Of a stretch of DNA of 64,000 bases, positions 16,627 to 26,328 are shown one piece after another; positions within the stretch are counted from its first letter, which is position 1; each line of letters opens with the position of its first letter. The notes under the pieces are model-generated. The model ran no database searches. It was given only the letters and a program-made list of their open reading frames with translations, and was not told the origin of the DNA. This DNA comes from CAYGZA01 sp964354135 (GTDB lineage: Bacteria; Planctomycetota; Planctomycetia; Pirellulales; Thermoguttaceae), in contig CAYGZA010000002.1 of NCBI GenBank assembly GCA_964354135.1, positions 14,324 through 78,323 on the forward strand. The letters run 5' to 3'. The position numbers were made by a program, and so were the translations under genes.

Positions 16627-17787
16627 ATGCGAATACGCGAGATTCGAGCCGCCGGACTGCGGGGCGCGACGCCGCAGGGAGGATGGGACGAGGAATTGCA
16701 GCCGGACGACTGCGTACACACGCTGGTCGCCGTGATCACCGACGAGGGGTTGACGGGACTGGGGAGCGTGTTCACCACGGACCACCTGGTTCGCGGGGCC
16801 TTGGCCCTTCTGGAGCCGCTGTTGCGTGGAGAGAACGCACTGGAGCCGGAACGGGTGAGCGAGAAGCTCCACCAGAACACGTTCTGGCTCGGCCGGGGCG
16901 GCGCCGTGACCCACACCATCAGCGGCATCGACATCGCCCTCTGGGACTTGCTGGGAAAGGCCACCGGCCAACCCGTCGGACGCCTGCTGGGAGGACGCTA
17001 TCGGGACCGCGTAAGGCCCTACGCATCCTTGCTCATGGAGGAGCCCGGCCCCTTGGCCGACCGCCTCGTGGCCCTCAAGAAGCAGGGTTTCCGGGCGTTC
17101 AAGATCGGCTGGGGGCCGTTCGGGCGCTCCAGCGACGCGCTCGACGAGGCGATCGTGCGGAGAGCGCGAGACGCGATCGGCTCGGAGTCGCTCCTGATGG
17201 TGGACGCGGGCGGGAGCGACGCTTTCTGGAGCCGGGGCTACAAATGGGCCTTGCGGACCTCGCACATGCTGGCCGCCTTCGACGTGGCCTGGTTCGAGGA
17301 GCCCTTGAGGCCCGATGCCATGAAGGACTACGTCCTCCTGAGGCGGAGATCGCGGGTGCCCATTGCCGGCGGGGAGGTGCTGACGCGCCGGCAGTCCTTC
17401 CAGCCCTGGCTGGAGGCGGGGGCCTTCGACGTAGTCCAGCCGGACGTGACCAAGGTAGGAGGCATCAGCGAGGAGCGGCGCATTGCCTGGATGGCCCAGG
17501 AAAGCGGCGTCCGTTTCATTCCCCACGGCTGGAACACGGCGGTCGGTCTGGCCGCCGATTTGCAGTTGGCGTCGGCGTTTCCCGATACCGATCTGGTCGA
17601 GTACCTCACGGGGTCGCCCTACGTGGACGACATCGTTGCCGGCGGTTGGAGACTCGATGCCGACGGCATGTTGCCGATTCCCGATCAGCCCGGCCTGGGC
17701 CTCGAGCTGGATAGGGATGCTCTAGCCAGATACACCCGCGGAGAGGCCCTATTGCCGCCGTCCCTGCGGAGGCCGCCGCAATCTTAG
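16627..17787 (+). CDS. Mandelate racemase/muconate lactonizing enzyme family protein
   Basis: A 386-residue enolase-superfamily enzyme. The N-terminal capping domain is followed by a barrel with K159 (FKIGWG), metal ligands D193 (MVDAGG), E224/E225 (WFEEP) and E250 (IAGGE), and H300 (FIPHGWN). These are positions used by sugar-acid dehydratases and related epimerases, which abstract the proton next to a carboxylate. The KxG rather than KxK motif and the PHGW histidine favour a dehydratase-type reaction, but the substrate is not known. ATG 16627 fits best, with GGTGG a few bases before it; GTG codons at 16618 and 16621 are alternatives. It follows the creatininase-family gene. Confidence 0.9.
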   Translation: MRIREIRAAGLRGATPQGGWDEELQPDDCVHTLVAVITDEGLTGLGSVFTTDHLVRGALALLEPLLRGENALEPERVSEKLHQNTFWLGRGGAVTHTISGIDIALWDLLGKATGQPVGRLLGGRYRDRVRPYASLLMEEPGPLADRLVALKKQGFRAFKIGWGPFGRSSDALDEAIVRRARDAIGSESLLMVDAGGSDAFWSRGYKWALRTSHMLAAFDVAWFEEPLRPDAMKDYVLLRRRSRVPIAGGEVLTRRQSFQPWLEAGAFDVVQPDVTKVGGISEERRIAWMAQESGVRFIPHGWNTAVGLAADLQLASAFPDTDLVEYLTGSPYVDDIVAGGWRLDADGMLPIPDQPGLGLELDRDALARYTRGEALLPPSLRRPPQS

Positions 17788-18080
17788 GCCGCCAAGCACC
17801 GCCCGAGGATTCCCACTCCCCCGGGGATTCCCGCTACGCCCCGGGGACCCCAGGTTGGGGTGCAAGGAATCGACCGGTGCGAAACGGGTTGCCAGGCTCA
17901 ATGATTGGGCGAAACGGCCGGTTCAATGCTCCAGGCCACGTGTTGCTTGCCTACGCTGCACGGTGTAGGATTGGTCGTCGGTGCCGTGCAAACGTTTCCT
18001 GCAATTCCGGTCTTGCCCGAATTGACCTCCCTTTTCGGAACTTTGCGCGCATGAACAGGCGATAACCGGTTCGCTCGCCG

Positions 18081-19067
18081 ATGACTCTCCGAAGACTCCA
18101 ATATGTCGCTCTTGTGCTCTCCTTTACCGGATGCTCCTCCAGTGCTCCTATCCCGGTGAACATTTCCCCGGAACACCGAGGAATAGCGCACCAGTTGGCC
18201 AGATTGAACGCGCGTATCGACACACACAGGGATGGTCGAATCAAATGGGTTGGCTTCTTCTACGATCCCGACGCCCAGAATCCCACCGTCTCAGATCGAG
18301 ATATCGCATGCCTCGCTGGGCTATCCAGTCTGGAGGGGCTCAGCTTGGATTGGACTGGTGTAACCGATGAAGGGTTCAAGGTAGTGGAGTCGCTCTCCGG
18401 ACTGCGTACCTTGGCCGTGCCGCCAGGCGTCACGGACCGTGGCATCGCCAGCATCAGCCAACTGACGTCGTTGAGGTTCCTCAATCTGAGCTGGTCCATT
18501 ACCAACGATGGTTTGTCGCAACTGAAAGACCTCGTGAACGTGGAGACGCTGTACCTCAACAACACAGACGTAACTGGGCAAGGCTTGCGACACCTGTCGC
18601 ACATGAAGCGATTGAAGTGCCTGCGCCTGCATGGCACTCCTGTGGGGGACGACGGGCTCGAATCATTGAACGGCTTGCCATCGCTCCGCGAGCTCGATCT
18701 CGGCTTCACTCGTGTCACAGATCAGGGACTGGAGAGGATACGACCGACGATCGCCCGGCTTGAGATTCTTTTGCTTCACTCAACGCCGATCACAGACCGG
18801 GGGATGAGGCATTTGCAGGAGTCGATGCACCTGTGCAAGCTGTGGCTCATGCACACGAAGGTCACGGATGCAGGCGTCGAGATCGTGGCGGGCCTTCCGA
18901 GGCTTGAGGAACTTGTCCTGAACGGCACGGCTGTCACGGATGCTGGCATCGCCAGAGTCCGTACTCTCACCGCTCTGAAGGAGCTGTTCCTTTACAACAC
19001 TTCTGTTTCGGAGGATGCCGTCGAAGAACTGAGAGGTCAGCTACCCGGACTGAAGGTGCGTCGCTGA
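18081..19067 (+). CDS. Leucine-rich repeat lipoprotein
   Basis: A 328-residue protein with a signal peptide ending in a lipobox (LSFTGCSS), so it should be lipid-anchored. From about residue 70 it contains about ten 24-residue leucine-rich repeats of the form LxxLxxLxLxxTxVTDxGL, for example LYLNNTDVTGQGLRHL, LRLHGTPVGDDGLESL and LVLNGTAVTDAGIARV. This cysteine-free TxVTDxGL type is abundant in planctomycetes and is thought to bind proteins; no enzyme domain is present. It stands alone, 293 bases after the enolase-superfamily gene. Those bases hold two GC-rich imperfect repeats (GGATTCCC...CCCCGGG) near 17807-17846 and nothing else recognised. Confidence 0.88.
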   Translation: MTLRRLQYVALVLSFTGCSSSAPIPVNISPEHRGIAHQLARLNARIDTHRDGRIKWVGFFYDPDAQNPTVSDRDIACLAGLSSLEGLSLDWTGVTDEGFKVVESLSGLRTLAVPPGVTDRGIASISQLTSLRFLNLSWSITNDGLSQLKDLVNVETLYLNNTDVTGQGLRHLSHMKRLKCLRLHGTPVGDDGLESLNGLPSLRELDLGFTRVTDQGLERIRPTIARLEILLLHSTPITDRGMRHLQESMHLCKLWLMHTKVTDAGVEIVAGLPRLEELVLNGTAVTDAGIARVRTLTALKELFLYNTSVSEDAVEELRGQLPGLKVRR

Positions 19068-19182
19068 GTGGCGGCAGTCAACGGGGTCGACCGGGCGCAA
19101 GTCGCAGCGTGCTCGTTGCACGACGACCACCCTTCGGTCGCGTACGATTGTTGCCATCGGGGGCGCGAGCGATCCGTGCCCG

Positions 19183-22100
19183 CTATTTCGCACCCGGCTG
19201 CTTCTGGATGATCTGGTCGTACTCCTTGCGGATCTCCTCGGCGGTTCGGGCCCGCTGGTAAACCTTGACTTCGTCCACCAGCCCGTTGACCTCGTAGGGC
19301 TTCCCGTCCAGGGTGTAGCGGCCGACGTAGAACGGCCCGACCCACGGCGCGAAGTCCACCTCCGGGGCATGGCGGCGGGCAACCTCCTGCCCGTTGAGAT
19401 AGACCCGCATCTCCTGCATGTCGTAGGTGCAGACGACGTAGTACCACTTGCCGGGCTCCAGGCGGCCGCCGTCGCAGTCGTTCAAGCCGCCGAGCGAATA
19501 GCGGATGCCGCCGCCGATCGCCTGGACGAAGAAGCCCCGCTCGCGCCACTGGCCGTGCGAGAGGAAGACGGGCATGCCTTCCAGGGTGTTGAACTTGACC
19601 CAGGCCTCCAGCGTCAGCTCGCCGGCGAGATCGAAGACGTCGTTGTGCGGGAAGGTGACCCAGCCGCCGCCGGATAGGTCGAGGGCCTTGCCCACCACGC
19701 CGGACGAGAAGGCGGCTTTGCCGGCGAGCGCGCCTTTCATGCCCTTTTCGGCGTCCGACGAGCCTTCAAAATGGGCCGCGAAGACCGGGCCTTCCATCCG
19801 GGGCAGGGCGGCAACGGTCACGATGGCCGAGTCGCCGCTCTCCTGCCCCCCGCGATCTACCGCGCGGACGGTATAGGCGTAGGGGGTTGCGTCTCTGAGC
19901 CCCGCGTCGATGCAGGTTGCCTCGCGGACCAGGCCCTTGGCGTTCATCGGGACCGGCTTGCTCTCCGCCTTGGCCGGGTCGGCGCGGTAGACGTTGTAGC
20001 CCATCACCGGCAGGTCCATCGCGTCCCAGGAGAGCTTGATCTTTCCGCGGCCGGCCACGGCCTTGACGTTCTTCGGCGGCGCCGGCGGCGGATACTTCGG
20101 GACGTTGACGGAGACCTCCTGCGCGGGACCGACGTTTCCGGCGGCGTCCTTCGCCCGGACAACGTACCAGTACGTCTCGCCCGCACGGACCTTCAGGTCG
20201 CAGCATTCCGTCTTGAAGGTGCTTGCGAGCAGGGCATCCTGGCCGAGGGAGAAGCCGCGTGAGGGGCCGCGGTAGACTTCATAAGCCGCGACCGCGACAT
20301 TGTCCTTCGCTTTGCCCCAGGCGAGTTGGACTTCGTAGGGGGCCGCAACTTCCGCCTTGAGGCCCGCCACGGCACCGGGCGGTGCGGTATCGGGCACGTT
20401 TCTCCGCGGGTCGGTGAAGAATGCCGCAGGGGGGCCCTTTGCGTCCGTGGCCGCCTCGACGAAGTACTCGATTCCACTGGACGTGACCTCCCGGCCGGGG
20501 ATGGTTGCCTCGAACGAGTCGTAAAACGGGTTCCTCATCGGCAGCGGCCTGAAATCGCCCTTGTCGCCCGCGGGACACCACTTGAGGCTCACTTTAGCAT
20601 CCGGCGCCCGGTCGAGCACCAGGGCTCGTATGCAATAGTCCTGGCCGACCTTGGGCAGCGACCCGCACTGCGTGATGAAGACGGCCCGCTTGGCCGGCAA
20701 GACGGTCGCCGAATACGTGACCGCCGGGAATCCCTGCGGCGCACGGGCCACGTTGCCCGCGGTGTCCTTGGCCTCGATGAAGAACTCGATTCCGTCTTTG
20801 GCCACGGCGACGCCCGGGATGACGCCCTCGTAGGTCTTGCGGAAAACCGCTTTCATCGGCAGGAAGCGGAAGTCCTTTTCGCCGGGCTTGCGATAGCCGA
20901 GCCTGACCTGGGCCGTGCCGCTGGGAGCGATCACCGCCGCGCGCACGACGATCGGCCGTCCTTGCGGTACGATGCTGGGCGGCGTCTTGACCACGACGTG
21001 GAGCGGCTCCGCGGCCGTCGGCTTTGTCGCCGCGGCGGCCGCCGGCTTCTCGCTGCCCGCAGGCAACAGTGCCCGGATCTGCTCCTCGAGCTTCAGATAG
21101 CTCGCGTAGGCCTTCACGTTGATCGTGGCCAGGGCGCCGAACTCGCCGCGGGTGGTCATCTTTCGGGCAAAGGCCCGCATCGCGCTTCCGAGCTCGCAGG
21201 ACTCCAGCACGTCGAGGGCCTCGCGCGCCTTCTTGGCGGCCCCCGGGGCGTCGCCCTGGCGCTTGAGTGCCTCGGCCTCGGCAATCAGCTTGGGCACGGT
21301 GCCGCCGGGATAGAGCTTCAGCGCGGCGGCGTCGAAGTGCGCGACGAAGTCGATCGTGGCCACGAGATGGTTGATCCGCTCCAGGCCCTCGCGCTTGTTG
21401 CCCGACTCCATCTGGCTGCGGATCGCAATCAAGCGCTCGCGGAGATGAGCAAGGGCCTTCAGGTTGTCCTCTTTCGGGAGCTGGTTGCCCTCGAACCAGC
21501 CAAAGTAGCCGCACTCGACCTGCCCGCCGCCGCCGGTCCAGCGCGGGCCGAGGGCTTCGAGCTGCCGCAGGATCGCGCCCATTTCCTCGGCGAGCTCACG
21601 GCCGAAACACTTGGCGGCAAAGCGGCGATAGAAGTCCTCGTACGCGAGCTTCGGCTCCCAGGCGAACTGGGCGCAGTAGGCCGCCACTTCCTCGACGTCG
21701 CGAGAGCGCCAGTGGATCGCCAGCAGGCCCTGGCAGCCCTTGGCCTGGGCATCGCGACAGAGGGCCGTGAAGGGTTTTGCGTTGCACTGCGGGCCGAACT
21801 GGTCGCGGCGCGTGCCGCCGCCGTCCGACTCGTACCACGGAATGGGCCACCGCTCGCGCCGCGGCGAGACCTTGCCGTAGACCGCGCCCACGTTCGGCTC
21901 GGCGCCGGGGTCGATGTTGTCCAGCGCGGCGAAGATCACGTCCGGCGGCAGCGTTTTGTCGAGACCCTCGTAGAACTGGTTAAATCCCATCCAGCGGTCG
22001 CCGCCCCAGCCGCTGACAATCAGCCGCATCTGCGGGGCAATCCGCCTGAGGATCGAGTGGCCAAGCCGGACGTACTCGCTCACCCGCACTGCCTCGGCCA

Positions 22101-23277
22101 CGCGCCGCGGGTCCTTGAGATACTCGAAGTGCCTCCGCTCCTTGCGCACGAGGACATCGAGCGGCGAGTCCCGCGCCGGCAAGTCGGCCCCCATCCCCAG
22201 GCTCTCCGACTGCCAGAGCCAGACGTAGTCGAGCATCGGGTAGGCCCGGACCAGCTCGCGCAACCGGGCCTCAAGCCCGGCCTGGGAGGCCGGCTGCGTC
22301 GGATCGCCGGTCACCTCGAAACCCATGCACACCCTCACGCCGCGGCTCTTGCCGTAGTGCAGTCCGGCCGCCAGCAGGGCCTGGGCCCGGCGGATGGCAT
22401 CGTCCCGGCCCTTCGACTCGGTGATCGCCCGGGACCCCAAGGCCTCCTGATCGAAGTAGTCGCCGGTCGAGAACCCGAACTGGTCGGTCCGCAGGCCGCG
22501 GACCGCGCCCCAGCCGTAGTTGAGCGACGTGACCAGCGGCTCGGCGTAGACCAGCTTCCCGTTGTCTTCATAGGGGGCGAAGGGCTCGCTGTCGTAGGTG
22601 TGAAAGCCCACGAAGTTGTTCTTCATCTTCCCCATCTGGTCGAAGAAGTACTTGAAGTCGTCCAGGTCCCAGGTGGTCGGGCTGTTGAGGAAGTTGTACC
22701 ACGGCAGCGAGCCGCGGACGGCGAAGACCGGCTTCTGCTGGATGTTCAGACTGGCGGGGACGTCCAGCGGCAGGTTGTGCCCGGGGAGCGTGTCGCCGCC
22801 CAGGTAGAAGCCGACCCCCATCTGCTCCAGGAACGTGTACGCGCCGTAGAGCACGCCCACGGGCGTTGCCGCGGCGATGACCACCACGCGGCGGCCCTCC
22901 ACTTCGAGGGCCTTGACCGCAAAGCCCTGGTCCCCGAGCACCTCTTGGCCGGCGGCGATGCTCCCACCGGCGGCCCACTGGGCAACCAGCTTGTTGCTCT
23001 CGCGCGTTCCCAGGACGATCAGCGGCCTTTGCGGCTGGCCCTTCGACGCGGCCAGCGGCAAGAGGGTTCCCGAGATGCGATAGAGATACCGCTGCACTTC
23101 CCGGGCCGCGAGCTTCTCCAGGTCGGTCGCTTTGTCCCCCGGCACGATGGCCGCGGCGGCAAAGGCCCCGCGACCGCCGGCCGCTTGGTTTACCTCCGCC
23201 CCCCATGCCGTGGCAACCGCCTCTGTGGCAGCCACGAAGAACAGGAATACGGCGGCGACGAGAATGGTCTGTCTCAT
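19183..23277 (-). CDS. Giant secreted glucuronidase-like protein with FnIII and LamG domains
   Basis: A 1364-residue exported protein. ATG 23277 starts a signal peptide (MRQTILVAAVFLFFVAATEA); an upstream in-frame extension overlaps an oppositely directed gene and is rejected. Residues about 30-165 resemble the N-terminal domain of alpha-glucuronidases and GH20-like enzymes (KLAAREVQRYLYRISG, GVLYGAYTFLEQMGVGFYL). A barrel-like region follows to about 640 (VRGSLPWYNFLNSPTTWDLD, LDYVWLWQSESLG). Two Ig-like segments lie at about 760-960, two fibronectin type III domains at about 965-1155 (AAYEVYRG, MGYNVYRA), and a LamG/concanavalin domain at about 1162-1355 (FDLAGELTLEAWVKF). It probably binds and cleaves an external polysaccharide. 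Confidence 0.8.
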   Translation of the reverse strand: MRQTILVAAVFLFFVAATEAVATAWGAEVNQAAGGRGAFAAAAIVPGDKATDLEKLAAREVQRYLYRISGTLLPLAASKGQPQRPLIVLGTRESNKLVAQWAAGGSIAAGQEVLGDQGFAVKALEVEGRRVVVIAAATPVGVLYGAYTFLEQMGVGFYLGGDTLPGHNLPLDVPASLNIQQKPVFAVRGSLPWYNFLNSPTTWDLDDFKYFFDQMGKMKNNFVGFHTYDSEPFAPYEDNGKLVYAEPLVTSLNYGWGAVRGLRTDQFGFSTGDYFDQEALGSRAITESKGRDDAIRRAQALLAAGLHYGKSRGVRVCMGFEVTGDPTQPASQAGLEARLRELVRAYPMLDYVWLWQSESLGMGADLPARDSPLDVLVRKERRHFEYLKDPRRVAEAVRVSEYVRLGHSILRRIAPQMRLIVSGWGGDRWMGFNQFYEGLDKTLPPDVIFAALDNIDPGAEPNVGAVYGKVSPRRERWPIPWYESDGGGTRRDQFGPQCNAKPFTALCRDAQAKGCQGLLAIHWRSRDVEEVAAYCAQFAWEPKLAYEDFYRRFAAKCFGRELAEEMGAILRQLEALGPRWTGGGGQVECGYFGWFEGNQLPKEDNLKALAHLRERLIAIRSQMESGNKREGLERINHLVATIDFVAHFDAAALKLYPGGTVPKLIAEAEALKRQGDAPGAAKKAREALDVLESCELGSAMRAFARKMTTRGEFGALATINVKAYASYLKLEEQIRALLPAGSEKPAAAAATKPTAAEPLHVVVKTPPSIVPQGRPIVVRAAVIAPSGTAQVRLGYRKPGEKDFRFLPMKAVFRKTYEGVIPGVAVAKDGIEFFIEAKDTAGNVARAPQGFPAVTYSATVLPAKRAVFITQCGSLPKVGQDYCIRALVLDRAPDAKVSLKWCPAGDKGDFRPLPMRNPFYDSFEATIPGREVTSSGIEYFVEAATDAKGPPAAFFTDPRRNVPDTAPPGAVAGLKAEVAAPYEVQLAWGKAKDNVAVAAYEVYRGPSRGFSLGQDALLASTFKTECCDLKVRAGETYWYVVRAKDAAGNVGPAQEVSVNVPKYPPPAPPKNVKAVAGRGKIKLSWDAMDLPVMGYNVYRADPAKAESKPVPMNAKGLVREATCIDAGLRDATPYAYTVRAVDRGGQESGDSAIVTVAALPRMEGPVFAAHFEGSSDAEKGMKGALAGKAAFSSGVVGKALDLSGGGWVTFPHNDVFDLAGELTLEAWVKFNTLEGMPVFLSHGQWRERGFFVQAIGGGIRYSLGGLNDCDGGRLEPGKWYYVVCTYDMQEMRVYLNGQEVARRHAPEVDFAPWVGPFYVGRYTLDGKPYEVNGLVDEVKVYQRARTAEEIRKEYDQIIQKQPGAK

Positions 23278-23665
23278 GATCCGGCTCCCAGGCTGGTGAG
23301 ATCGAAAACGCTCCTGTCTACTGCGTGCGGCCTTTTCTCCGGCCGCGTGCATCCCCATGTTATCGCGGGGCGCAAGGCGCTGCCAGCTAGCCCCTGGCCG
23401 GCGTTGGCGTATTTCTGCTCCAGTGCCGCCCTTCGACGATCGCTTGACAAGCGGTGGGCTTGTCGACATGCTGACGATGATGGAGGACTGGGGGCATGAA
23501 GAATCGGATGCCCGGTGAGAACCATGTCCGTTGACCCCGATCGGGCACCAACAGCCAGTCGGTCCGAAGCCGACCGTGCGATTCGGCCTGGTGTCTTCGC
23601 ACGAGTGGCGACGGGCGTCCTGCTGTTCGCTGCGGTTTTTGTTCTCTTGGTACCCGTGGCAAGCG
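23278..23665. other. Divergent intergenic region, 388 bases
   Basis: This stretch separates the glucuronidase-like gene from the oppositely directed nucleotidyltransferase. Open frames cross it on both strands but show no recognisable protein. It presumably carries promoters for both genes; none stands out by eye. Confidence 0.4.
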
Positions 23666-24190
23666 ATGACCGGGAAAGACTTCTTGAACGCCGTAGGTAA
23701 CGGAAGCATCGATCTGGTGCAGGTCTTGCTGAGCCTCCTGGAGGAGACCGGGGCCTCGTATTGCGTGATCGGCGGGCTGGCAGTCAATGCCTATGCAGAG
23801 CCGGTGGTCAGTCTCGACCTGGACCTGGTGGTCGTCACCGACGAGATCGAGGCCCTGTGCAGGGCGGCACAGGCCAGGGGGCTCCAGATCCAGGAATTCG
23901 AGCACAGCATCAACATGTCTTTGGCGGGTTCGGACTTGCGCATCCAACTCCAGACCGATCCGCGGTACCAGCCCTTCGTTGCCAGGGCGGAGCGGAAGCA
24001 AGTGCTCGGTTATACGATGCGCGTCGCAGCAATCGAGGACGTGCTTCAAGGCAAGCTCTGGGCCTATGCCGACCCCCAGCGACGCAAAAGCAAACGGCAG
24101 AAGGACCTGGCCGACATCTTTCGTCTGGCGGAGACGCACCCGTCGCTCAGAGACCGGCTTCCTCCGTCCATCCGCCAGGAACTTCAGTAG
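23666..24190 (+). CDS. Nucleotidyltransferase-fold protein (AbiEii/MNT-like)
   Basis: A 174-residue protein of the minimal nucleotidyltransferase type. The signature is CVIGGLAVNAYAEPVVSLDL followed by a DLDLVVV acidic pair, then a conserved ATP-site region (GYTMRVAAIEDVLQGKLWA) and a C-terminal KRQKDLADIFRLAE motif typical of this family. Relatives nucleotidylate proteins or tRNA as toxins in type IV or MNT-HEPN systems, but others are of unknown role. ATG 23666 is chosen because the sequence before it is not conserved-looking; ribosome binding is weak (AAGCG). No partner antitoxin lies next to it, so a toxin role is not supported. Confidence 0.75.
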   Translation: MTGKDFLNAVGNGSIDLVQVLLSLLEETGASYCVIGGLAVNAYAEPVVSLDLDLVVVTDEIEALCRAAQARGLQIQEFEHSINMSLAGSDLRIQLQTDPRYQPFVARAERKQVLGYTMRVAAIEDVLQGKLWAYADPQRRKSKRQKDLADIFRLAETHPSLRDRLPPSIRQELQ

Positions 24191-24285
24191 CGTCCGCAAG
24201 CGCAGCGCCATCGCCTTGACGCCGCTTTCGCCCCCAGGATATACTGCTCGGTGAAATCACGCTTATCGGCCCAGGAGGACACCTC

Positions 24286-25266
24286 ATGCCGGCTGACTTG
24301 CCTATCGACATCGGGGACTGTGCAAACAAGCCGTCCGGCGGCGGCCGCCGGGGATTCCTCAAGCAAGTCGGGGCCGTGCCGGTGGCCTTGATGGCCGCCC
24401 GGTGCGGCACGGTTGCGACGGCCGCCTCCGCGGCACCGGCCGAAAACGGAAAACTGCCGCAGATCCGCCTCGGGCCGCACTCCGTCTCGCGGCTGATCTG
24501 CGGGGCCAATCCGTTCAACGCCGGGTCGCACCTCTCGGTCTTCGTCAACCACCAGATGCGGGAGTATTTCACGCAGGAGCAGATCCTCAAGACGTTGCGC
24601 CGCTGTCAGGATGTGGGCGTCAACTGCTGGCAGTCGGGCGGCGGCAACTTCGAGCTCTATCGCCGCTACATCGATCAGGGCGGCAAGATGCACTTCCTCT
24701 CCATCGAGGCCGGGAAGGCCAAGATCCCGCCCACGCTGGCCAAAGGCGGCTGCATCGGCGTGGCCCATCACGGCGAAGTGACCGACCAGTTGTTCAAGAC
24801 CGGGCGGATCGACGAGGTCCACGACTTCCTCAAGCGGGTCCGCGATTCGGGCATGCAGGTCGGCGTCTCCACGCACATGCCCGCAGTCGTCGATACCATC
24901 GAGTCCAAGGGCTGGGACCTCGACTACTACATGACCTGCGTCTACGAGCGGCATCGCAGCGCGGCCGATTTGGAGAAGCTCCTCGGGCAGGCCCCGATCC
25001 CGGTCGGCGAGGTCTACCTGCCCAAGGACCCGCCGCGGATGTTCGAGGCGATGCGGAAGGCGAAGCGGCCGTGCCTGGCCTTCAAGATCCTCGCCGCCGG
25101 GCGGCTCTCGGAGCGCAAGGAGTGGGTCGAGCAGGCCTTCCGCGAGACGCTCTCCGGCATCAAGCCCAACGACGGGATCATCATCGGCATTTACGATCAG
25201 TACAGCGACCAGCCGGCCGAAGACGCCGAGCTGGTCCGCCGCTACGGGGCGGTTGGGAGAAGTTAG
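24286..25266 (+). CDS. Tat-exported aldo/keto reductase-like barrel protein
   Basis: A 326-residue protein with a twin-arginine leader (GRRGFLKQVGAVPVALMAA) and a strong AGGAGG ribosome binding site before ATG 24286. The mature part reads as a TIM barrel (VSRLICGANPFNAGSH, LKTLRRCQDVGVNCWQSG, FLKRVRDSGMQVGVSTHM, YYMTCVYERHR, LAFKILAAGRL). It is related in style to aldo/keto reductase-like planctomycete proteins, but the aldo/keto reductase catalytic tetrad is not apparent. The reaction is therefore unknown. Export suggests action in the periplasm on sugar-derived compounds, fitting the surrounding catabolic genes. Confidence 0.75.
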   Translation: MPADLPIDIGDCANKPSGGGRRGFLKQVGAVPVALMAARCGTVATAASAAPAENGKLPQIRLGPHSVSRLICGANPFNAGSHLSVFVNHQMREYFTQEQILKTLRRCQDVGVNCWQSGGGNFELYRRYIDQGGKMHFLSIEAGKAKIPPTLAKGGCIGVAHHGEVTDQLFKTGRIDEVHDFLKRVRDSGMQVGVSTHMPAVVDTIESKGWDLDYYMTCVYERHRSAADLEKLLGQAPIPVGEVYLPKDPPRMFEAMRKAKRPCLAFKILAAGRLSERKEWVEQAFRETLSGIKPNDGIIIGIYDQYSDQPAEDAELVRRYGAVGRS

Positions 25267-25609
25267 CCGTCAGCTATTAGCTATCAGAAAGCAAATTCGC
25301 CAGCCTCTCGCGAGCCCGAACCGCTTGCCGTTGGCGGTCATTGGTTTTCTCCAGTACAGGTTTGGCTTCGTCATGCTTCGGCGCTCGGTGTCGGCGTCCG
25401 CAAGACGTGATTCACCTGGCGAACTCGAACGGACAGGATGGGCAGCCGTGTGGAGCGGGTCGAGTTTGCCGGGGAGCGGGGAAAGGTTGCCGGGCAGTAA
25501 CGACACGGATGACCGGGCGGCGCGGCTCCCGGACCAAACCAACCATTCCATTCAACCCCGAACCGCCGGAAGACCGCCGCTCCGGTCCATCCGCTAGTTC
25601 GATTGCCCG
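25267..25609. other. Gene-poor stretch, 343 bases
   Basis: No convincing reading frame, RNA gene or repeat was recognised between the Tat-exported barrel protein and the small exported protein. Short frames here have no start site or family resemblance. The stretch opens the low-density region that also holds transposon relics. Confidence 0.4.
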
Positions 25610-26164
25610 TCACTTCTTGCGATACAAATCCTTGTAATACTTGTACTGCTCGGGATACCGAAGAATGGTCTGGGCGACACGGGCCAGATTCGGATCCCGG
25701 GACTTCGCGTCCAGTTGAATTTGTTTGTCCGTCCCGTGACAGAGAAGGCGGGCCAACGACGTGAACATGCGCCTGGGTTTCGTGTCGAATTTCATTAGCG
25801 CACTGAAAAGTGGAATCGCTCGCCGATCACCGATTGCGACGAGTATGTCCACGGGACACCGAAGTTCATTCCCGAAATCTTGGCTCTTCCCGAGCACGAG
25901 TGGGTCGGTATTGGCCGCCTTCTGTGCCATAGCGATCAACGTGGCAACGGCATTTGTACCCTTGGCAACGATAGTCTGGTCAATCTCCTTCGTTCGGTTC
26001 AGATCTTGGGTTTCTCCGCTCGTCTTTGCGATACGCTCCACGACGAGTGCCCTGATTTCAGGATCAATGACCGATTCGTCGACATTCGGAAAGGGAACAT
26101 CGGCGAAAATCGGCGATCCTGGCAGCAGCAACCAAGCGACTGTGAGAGCGGTGAGTGTTTTCAC
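25610..26164 (-). CDS. Small exported protein, HEAT-like, unknown function
   Basis: A 184-residue protein. GTG 26164 is taken as the start because it begins a clean signal peptide (KTLTALTVAWLLLPGSPIFA, cleavage before DVPF); a TTG at 26227 would add 21 residues. The mature part has helical segments in pairs (IRALVVERIAK, AVATLIAMAQKA, AIPLFSALMKF), which resemble HEAT repeats, and ends with a lysine/tyrosine-rich tail (YPEQYKYYKDLYRKK). No family can be named with confidence. Base composition is lower in GC than the neighbours, suggesting a different history. Confidence 0.65.
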   Translation of the reverse strand: MKTLTALTVAWLLLPGSPIFADVPFPNVDESVIDPEIRALVVERIAKTSGETQDLNRTKEIDQTIVAKGTNAVATLIAMAQKAANTDPLVLGKSQDFGNELRCPVDILVAIGDRRAIPLFSALMKFDTKPRRMFTSLARLLCHGTDKQIQLDAKSRDPNLARVAQTILRYPEQYKYYKDLYRKK

Positions 26165-26328
26165 AATTGCCGAAGTCCAATCGAATTCGTTAATAGAAAG
26201 TTTCCACCTATCACCTGTGAACCGCAAATGTGCGGCCTATCCTGCCAGTCGTCGTGGATCGCAAATCGTATTGTAGTATGTGGTTGCGGACCTGTCATCT
26301 GGTTCTTGGCGTGATAGGCCGTTTCTGC

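Noticed and set aside
20326..23499. 1057-codon open frame on the plus strand
   Set aside because: It is the antisense shadow of the glucuronidase-like gene. Its residues are Arg/Ala/Gly/His-rich with no domain, as expected opposite a high-GC gene.
23278..23787. N-terminal extension of the glucuronidase-like protein to 23787
   Set aside because: It would overlap the divergent nucleotidyltransferase, and a clean signal peptide starts at 23277.
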